From Liopterus haemorrhoidalis (Eukaryota; Arthropoda; Insecta; Coleoptera; Dytiscidae), in assembly GCA_963971575.1 (NCBI GenBank), contig OZ020618.1:4156501-4220500 (forward strand): a DNA stretch of 64,000 bases, in the 5' to 3' direction. The notes beneath the pieces were generated by a model that ran no database searches, was not told the origin of the DNA, and saw only the letters and a list, made by a program, of their open reading frames with translations. Positions 57,280 through 64,000 of the stretch are shown here, one piece after another (position 1 is the stretch's first letter; every line of letters starts with the position of its first letter). The position numbers and the translations under genes were made by a program.

Positions 57280-58238
57280 TTATAATAAATGTTCAAAAGT
57301 TTCTCCGTTTATTTGCATACAAAATGTTAAGCGATCATAAAAATGATTCAAAACATTCAGCAATTGCTCTTGAGGTATTTTGTTGGATGCTTGAACAATT
57401 TTGTCTTGCACTTCAGCAACATCCCTAAGTTCTCCATTATATACTCTGGCCTTAAAATATCCCCAATAAAAAAAATCATTGGGTGCTAAATCCGGAGATC
57501 TCGCTGGCCAATTCAACGACCCTCCTCTTTCAATCCAGCTATTTGGGAAAGTTCTATGTAAATATTCTTTAACTATTCTAGAATAATGGACTTGTGCGCC
57601 ATCATGTTGAAACCATACTTGTCCATTAATATTTATGCTTCGCAACGCAGGTAATATTTGGTTTTGCAGAAGGGCTAGATATTTTGCGGAATTAAGGTTA
57701 CCGTCAATAAAAAAAGGCCATATAATATTGGTTCCTATTATATCGGCCCAAATATTTAATTTTTACGGCCTTTGAGTTCGGGAGGAATGAAACAAATGTA
57801 AATTTTCTCGACTCCAGTACCTAAAATTTTGTTTGTGCACTTCACCATTTAGAGTAAACGTTGCTTCGTCAGTACATAAAATTTTTTGAAGCGTTGTTGG
57901 GACGGAATTAATTTTTTCAAACATTTCAAAACAAAAATCCATACTGCTGCGTCCCTTTCTAACAATTTTTGATGATTTTGAATTTTGTATGATCAAAACT
58001 TTTCTTTTTTTAAGAAGTTAAAAACAGATCCAATACTGACACCAACGGTTTGTGCAATTGATCTTAAAGTATTTTTATTGTTTTCTTCCACTTGTAATAA
58101 TATTTCCAACTGCTTCTCTTCTGTAAGCACGTGGGATGTTGTTCTTTTTTTATTATGTTTTGACTTAAGACATCCTTCGCGATGAAATTTATTAACTAGT
58201 CTTGAAATTGTAGAGGGATTTGGTATTGGAATTTTGGA
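57280..58238 (-). pseudogene. DD41D Tc1/mariner transposase, nearly complete
   Basis: Minus-strand order: PNPSTISRLVNKFHREGCLK (helix-turn-helix), VLTEEKQLEILLQVEE, SIAQTVGVSIGSVFNFLKK (second helix-turn-helix), KILCTDEATFTL with the first catalytic Asp, VWFQHDGAQVHYSRIVKEYL with the second, NWPARSPDLAPNDFFYWGYF with the third 41 residues later, and the end INGETFEHLL. About 319 codons with one frameshift at an A run near 58013 and one stop near 57762; catalytic residues are all kept. It is the best-preserved transposase in the window. The first residues and terminal repeats were not found. It is clearly different from the DD41D derivative at 5697 and 55282. Confidence 0.85.
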
Positions 58239-58244
58239 AAATCA

Positions 58245-58440
58245 AAAAAAAAATGGTTTGGGATTTGTTTCAAAATGTTGCTTAAGGCCATTTAGGACCT
58301 CAGAATACCAAAAATTGCAACCGAAGGTCTCAATTTTGTTAGTTTTCAAAATGTATTCAAATGAAAATTAAAATTTTGCCGATATTAAAATTTTTTAAAA
58401 TCGCATCTGTTGAAAATTTAAGCTCTAAAAATTACCTAAT
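58245..58440. repeat. Palindromic repeat family, right fragment
   Basis: Contains TTGTTTCAAAATGTTGCTTA, AGGCCATTTAGGACCTCAGA and CAACCGAAGGTCTC, the family's unit sequence. Continues the unit started at 57085-57135. Confidence 0.65.
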
Positions 58441-58999
58441 TAAAATTTTTCATTTGAATGATGTTGAAGCAAGTTGCCTCGGGTTTATTTTGAACATTGT
58501 TTAGTTTTTAGAATATACAACGTCCAATCGTACATTTTTACAACAGCTGGCCATTATACTCTAACTGTGTAGACTTAGAATTTCGTATTCCGTAGAAAAC
58601 ATCTCATATGTTTGGAAAAAGGAAGCGAATAATTTCCATACATTTTACATATAGCACGGAAACAAGATCCGTGATATTGAATAGGTATTACCAGAACGAA
58701 ATGCATTAAACTTCGATTTACTTTATAAAATACCAACATAAACTCAAAAAACAATTTATACATCAAAATTTGAAGCGAATTTTTATCTAATAGTATATTT
58801 TCAATTGTAGAAATCATTGTTTAACAAAAGTTATCGCTCAATAACTTAGCAATAGATATCAGACAACAATTTTCTGTAATTTTTTTAAATACATTTGTGG
58901 GTTTCAAATAAATTTTATATTTGTATTGTTTCATGTAGAAATGTTCAAATAATGTCAAGAAAAAAACTATACTATAAGTAATCAGGTTATACTAAAGTA
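58441..58999. other. Unassigned
   Basis: Nothing recognised. Confidence 0.4.
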
Positions 59000-59366
59000 T
59001 AGTAAATCCATATTTATGTATGGTTCCGAAACATGGACTTTTACGAACCTCATAGTTTTCGAAAATAAAATATTACGAGTCTTTGGTCCCATTCAAATTA
59101 ATACTGTACTCAGTGCCGAGTATCACATAAGATCTGAGAGGTAGACGATTACAGTGGATAGAACACATGATGATGAAGGAGGACAAAAAGATTACGAGGC
59201 TATGGGATGTAAGATTGATTTCCTGTCTACAAGTCGAAAGACCTCTCAGAGATGGAGAGATCAACCAACCGAAGATCTAACAAGTATTGGTATATATGAC
59301 ACATGGAAAGACTTATGTAAGAGTTAACCCAAATGACAGTGCCCAAGAAGAAGAAGAAGATGTAAT
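59000..59366 (+). pseudogene. RTE-type retroposon C-terminus
   Basis: The plus strand reads YGSETWTFTNLIVFENKILR, VFGPIQIN, then RLQWIEHMMMKEDKKITRLW and ERPLRDGEI, the C-terminal block after the reverse transcriptase in RTE-like elements. A GAAGAAGAAGAAGA tail at about 59350 is a plausible 3' end. Frames change at least once. The reverse transcriptase and endonuclease are absent. Confidence 0.65.
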
Positions 59367-59947
59367 TTTCACCATAGAACAAAATAACTAGAAATATATT
59401 TGTAGAATGAATCTTTAGCTACAATTTGCCACGTCGTACGCAAACAAGCGGCAATTAGTTAACAAGATTTTAAAAAAATAAATAAACAAAAAAATTGAAG
59501 TAAACATATATCCTATTAGATATTTGCAACGAATTTAGCAATTTTTTAAAATAAACTTTGAGTTTTATATTTTATATGCAAGCTTGCTGGACTTGAAATT
59601 CCAAGAATTTTCTTGCATACTTCCATTTGGTATCTAAATGGAGTTCTTTTATAAATTAATGAGATATTTATCAAAAAATGCATCATATGCAGGCCTATTT
59701 AAATTAAATCGCATGCTTTATTAAAGGATAAATGAGTCCTTTCATAATGAATTTAACGCTGGAATGTTGCTTTCAGAAACTGGGCCAGCAAATGACGTCT
59801 TGAATATTTCTTCATCACTTAACCTATCCATTGCAATAGTCTGTCTCTGCACGCTTTTAATACGTATTTTCACATTTGTCTATCAAAAGCATTTAAACAA
59901 CAGTTTACAATATTGAAATACGAATAATTGTTGTCCAATACCTATTA
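59367..59947. other. Unassigned
   Basis: Nothing recognised. Confidence 0.4.
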
Positions 59948-61317
59948 CGAGGCCCGTTTTTACAAGAAAGCAAAAGCATTTTTTTGAACAAACTGTTTTA
60001 TTGATTTTCAAAATATTCGCCTTTAATATTTATAACATTTATACAGTTTTGCATGCGTTCAAACCAATTCTCGAAACATTTTTTCCACTCTGAAGTTGGT
60101 ATCTCAAAAACATGGTTTACGAAGGCTTCAACAGATTCTTGAGGACATAAAAATCGCTGTCCGCGCATTTTTTGTTTGACATTGAGGAACAAAAAAAGTC
60201 GTTAGGGGATAAATCAGGTGAATACAGGCAATGAGACATTAATTCGATGTTTTTCGATGTATGGGAGCTTGCATTGTCATGATGAATAATAATGCGAAGT
60301 TTCTGGTTGTTTTTCCTGATTTTGTCGATGACTTCTGGCAGACAAATTGTTGACAGACATTATCATTGATAGCCCAAAAGTCATCCTATTATCACCTCTG
60401 TCCTCCCATTTTACCATATAGGCCGTGTCTCCAACGCTATAGCTCTGAAATTTTAATAAAACCTCAATCAAAATGTATAACTATTTATATAAAGATACAA
60501 AGTAACAAAATATAAACTATTTTATATCATGTAGTACCAAGTAACTTCCAAATTTAACGTTATACTTCATCTTCAATAATAAAAAATAGTGTATTGGGCC
60601 TGGTAGTTCAATTTCAACCACCTGTATACTATTGATAAAATATTAATATATGTGTTTATTCTCATAAAGAATTATTTGAAGCAATTCTGTTCCTTATTTA
60701 TTAATTGTTAATGACTATATTCCTTAATGAGCTTTATCATGATTAACCATCTTGATATGTAGTGATACGTGATTTTTGCAAGTGGCGTCTTCATTTGTTT
60801 CTGACGTTTTTAGTTATTTTTAAGTGATAAAAGTGCAGAAAATACTTTAAATAGTGTGTTATAGTGTGGACTTAAGTGTTTGGACTCCATGCAGACCAAA
60901 ATTGGAGCGACTGGAAAGGTATTTGTAGAAATTTTTGTTAATTTTATAATGTAAGTCATTGTTACGTAGAATGTGCTTCTATGGACAATATAGAAACACA
61001 TACATGCATACACTATCGGATATAACTAGAGAAACAAAACTAGTTTTTAAATCATTTTCATAAATCCCGATTATTGACTAAATGAATATTGAATTATATT
61101 GGTATAGCAACAACAATTTATAAGTTAGAACCTGCTCTTAAAAATATTTTTCACAAACTTGCTTTTTTTAAACACTCACTGTCATAAAATTACTCGATTA
61201 ATTTATAAGCTGCCACTGATTTCACAATAATAAATTTCAAATTTACGAATATAGTAATGACACATTTCAATATTGCCATCTAGTGGTCGTTTGTAAAAAC
61301 ATAAAAAGTGACCCTCG
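59948..61317 (-). mobile_element. mariner element, CGAGGGT family, copy 2
   Basis: Ends CGAGGCCCGTTTTTAC and, inverted, CGAGGGTCACTTTTTATG; TA at 59946-59947 and 61318-61319. 59960-60350 and 61150-61317 match copy 1 at 33173-34376 (for example TTGCCATCTAGTGGTCGTTT). About 800 bp between them (60350-61150) have no counterpart in copy 1. Confidence 0.75.
59998..60350 (-). pseudogene. mariner transposase C-terminal part
   Basis: The minus strand ends with KMRGQRFLCPQESVEAFVNH, VFEIPTSEWKKCFENWFERM and INIKGEYFENQ. Upstream, the part around the second catalytic Asp is only recognisable by nucleotide match to 33490-33560. The N-terminal half is missing. Confidence 0.7.
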
Positions 61318-62085
61318 TAGAAACCAAATATGTGGCCGCAAAAGAAAAAAACATATAGCCTCCAATTTTATTAATATAGATTGTTAGTTTTGTATGAGAA
61401 AAGTATGTATTGGTTTTTAGTATTTAATTGTGGTATGAAAGTATTAATGAAATTTCCGTCAATAACTCACGAGTAACAGTGATAAAAACATGTATTTTCA
61501 CTGTATTGTATTTCCACACTCCAATATTTCTACCCATTATCTTTTTATCGAACTGCAGAAATCACTTTTGACATTCCATTATTTCTACTTCAGCAAAAAA
61601 AGAGAGGAAAAGAAAACCAATAAATAAATGGGTAACGATCAAAATTAATTCAAGTACTGATTCGATAGCGAAAAAATGTTTGATAGTGAGAAATAAATAT
61701 GTGAACCTGTCACAAACATAACCGCGATTTATAATTTTACATAAAAAAACCTAAAAATACAGTACATTAATTCTTAGTGCTACATAAAACCACAAAAAAA
61801 AGAGAATTGTTTAAAATACATTACAATTGTTGCGACAGAATTTTTTGATGTTACTGCAAAATTTTAACCAGAAGAGTTATTAACAAAAAAACTTTAATTA
61901 AATTTGTACAAACTATAAAAGAATACAAAAATATCTAGTTAAATCTATTTTCACTGTTACTATAATAAACTGAAAACAACTATAAAGATAAAAATAAAAT
62001 TAATATAGTTTAAAAAAATATAGTTAAAAATAAAATTAATAAAATAAAGTTGCCAACGCTTAGATAGATGTACTGTCCAACAATT
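61318..62085. other. Unassigned AT-rich DNA
   Basis: Nothing recognised. Confidence 0.4.
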
Positions 62086-62504
62086 ACCTCGTGGCCGGGC
62101 GTGAAACTTGCGCGTGAAATTTGTAGTGGGGATTATAACTTTGGCGAATTGCATTATTTCCTACACACACTAGTACAGTCAAGTGCATAAGCCTTTATTA
62201 TTTACAATCTACTTGAAATTGCAGGAGTTTGGAAAAAGACGCGGGACGGGGGTGCCTGACCAATAAACAAGTCGACAAAGTGAACGTCAAATGCAGTAAT
62301 CACTTAAATAAAGCAGCTGCGTTTCTATAGTTTTGTTGTTCAACTGTGATGGGAGGAACTTGTGTTTATAGACATAACTAACTGATAAATATAATGCACA
62401 CGTGTAAGAATGTGAACTTGTTTCTCTGACTGTACTCTATATCTGACACTGTCTTTCATAGTGCCCTCTCTATGCGCACTAGAAGACACGCCCGGCCACG
62501 AGGT
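62086..62504. repeat. GC-rich 18-bp inverted repeat pair
   Basis: ACCTCGTGGCCGGGCGTG at 62086-62103 recurs exactly inverted at 62487-62504, 383 bp apart. No similarity continues beyond the 18 bp. The interval has no recognised coding content. Confidence 0.75.
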
Positions 62505-62710
62505 TTCTGTCCGGGTGTACAAGGGGCAGAGAAGGTAAGTTCTCCGTTTCTAGACCGCCGATCGTAGATATGAAAGCCACGTGGTCAGTGTGATGTTTCG
62601 ATCGGTCCTTTTATCCCTGAATGAACAGGTACTCATTGATAAGTATTACATACTTGAGGTTGAGTCAACCCCTGAGCTGGCACAATATTGGAAGATAAAA
62701 ATCCGAAGGA

Positions 62711-62781
62711 GGTGGCAGATATCGAACCAGCGTCCCTGAGCCTTGTTGGCAACCGCCTTACCACGGAGCCACAGCAACTCT
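62711..62781 (-). repeat. tRNA-like sequence, third type
   Basis: The minus strand has GTGGCTCCGTGGTAAGGCGG (A-box-like) and CTGGTTCGATATCTGCC (B-box-like, four of five T-stem pairs). The acceptor ends pair poorly, so a SINE head or tRNA pseudogene is more likely than a functional tRNA. Confidence 0.45.
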
Positions 62782-62899
62782 AGAAACAACTATAGTGCAG
62801 TTTATTAGTGTGTGGCTGTGCATAAGGTGCCCTGTTCAATGCCCGGTGTCCGCAAACTTTTTTTGCAGGTCTTTTTTAGGTATATATATATATATTTTT

Positions 62900-64000
62900 T
62901 ACTACTCACTTTTCTAAGAAAAATGAGTTAAAGTTAATATTAAGACCACAGAAATGATTCTGTTGTTGAAGGATTAAAGATAGAAATCTACGGTTTGAAT
63001 TTTTCAAATCTAGACTTTTATCTACTTAAATAAAAATTGAAGCTCTCCTGAGATATCGTTTTTTTGATCCGTGTAGTTCGAAAATTTGTAAAAATTTCAT
63101 TTTGAAAACCGAATCTTATAAACTACATAAACTAGGAGCCCGTGGTTGGAATTTTTGAAATCTCGAGGCCCTAAAAGACTTCAGGACATATTATAAAACA
63201 ACTCTTCAAAAAAAAAAAAAAAAAAATGTGAAATTTTTATTCTAATTTTTTTTTTGTTGAAATTTTAATAAATCCTAACTTAAGAACAATAAAATAAAGG
63301 GCCCAGCGGTTTGAATTTTTGTAATCTACAGACTTTTTTCACTTAGATATAAAATAGGGCCCTCCTTACTTAACGCCTTTTTAATCCGAGTAGTTTTGAA
63401 ATTTTGTAAATATATAATTTTCAAAAGTCCGTATCTCAAAATCTACATGAGATAGAGACCTGCGGTTGCAATTTTTGAAATCCTGTGGTTCTAAAGAACC
63501 TTGGGACTCATTGTAAAGATACTCCAAAAAAAAAATTTTTTTTCGAAATTTCAAAAAATTCTATTTTTAGAATAATAAAATATATTGAACTGCGGTTTGA
63601 AATTTTCAAATCTTTGTATATTGTTTAGTTTAGAAAAAAATTGGGGCCTTAATAACCCAACTTTTACAATAAATACGAAACGTCAAACAAAATCTTTGAA
63701 AATGGTCAAAAATCAAAAAATCCTAAGGGGTACCCCTTAAGATTTTTTCGATTTTCGAACAAAAATTTTTTCTTTCTGATTTACTTCAAAATGTGTATAC
63801 TTATGTATTTTGAGTCGTAGATCTCAAAAATAATCTTCAATACAAGCTACGGTTTACCGTTTTTGAATAAATTTTAAAATAATCGACAGAAAATGACCAT
63901 ATTTCAAAAAATACATATGAGAATGCGCTTTATATATATTTTTAGACTCCCTCCCCTAAAATTATATAGAAGTCTATATCCAAAATTAAAAAATAAAAAT
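62900..64000. repeat. Palindrome-centred tandem repeat, copy 3 (cut by edge)
   Basis: Core palindrome 63715-63748 around GGGGTACCCC with one mismatched pair. Units left of it start near 62988, 63148, 63308, 63463 and 63594 with CGGTTTGAATTTTTGAAATC-like blocks, alternating between two types as in copy 2. The right arm is cut by the window end. Confidence 0.75.

Overview
This is an AT-rich eukaryotic window, most likely insect or other arthropod nuclear DNA. The evidence is the mix of element families: many Tc1/mariner relatives including a Mos1-like copy, hAT and PIF/Harbinger MITEs, a Tigger/pogo remnant, and Jockey-, CR1/L2- and RTE-like retroposon tails. The species cannot be fixed from the sequence. 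I found no host gene I can name. Nearly every coding signal is a transposase or reverse transcriptase fragment carrying frameshifts, stops or lost catalytic residues, so the window reads as a dense, old and nested repeat landscape.

Layout. 0-5 kb: an unrecognised 106-codon ORF with a degenerate relative beside it, a Harbinger MITE and a Tigger-type MITE. 5-14 kb: a 565-bp DD41D deletion derivative, two mariner 3' ends head to head, tRNA-like sequences, the first copy of a palindrome-centred tandem repeat family, a 560-bp foldback and a deleted mariner. 16-21 kb: a Jockey tail split by a hAT MITE, an inverted copy of the Harbinger region of 3-4 kb, and a second Harbinger MITE. 22-28 kb: Tc1, Jockey, Tigger and CR1/L2 remnants. 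29-32.5 kb: the second palindromic repeat copy, a transposase tail with an NSPDxNxLDLGF-type motif, and a 121-bp tandem array bracketed by direct repeats. 33-43.5 kb: three mariners (one carrying a large foldback), a Jockey RNase H domain, a 942-bp hAT element with an exact 8-bp target duplication, and a deleted mariner. 44-49 kb: a THAP-like fragment, a (CAGA)n-bearing MITE and a Mos1-like mariner between 90-bp direct repeats. 49.2-51.7 kb: the only long GC/CpG-rich, element-poor stretch and the best place to look for a host promoter or exon. 52-64 kb: a scrambled mariner mosaic, small hAT MITEs, the second DD41D derivative, a nearly intact DD41D transposase nested in the palindromic repeat, an RTE tail, another mariner and the last palindromic repeat copy running off the edge.

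The most unusual structure is the palindrome-centred repeat family: units of about 160 bp on both sides of a KpnI-type GGGGTACCCC core, with three cores in the window and a fourth, interrupted arm. The best-supported mobility event is the 565-bp DD41D derivative, present twice at identical size with nearly identical ORFs and with a related empty site visible inside the same window.
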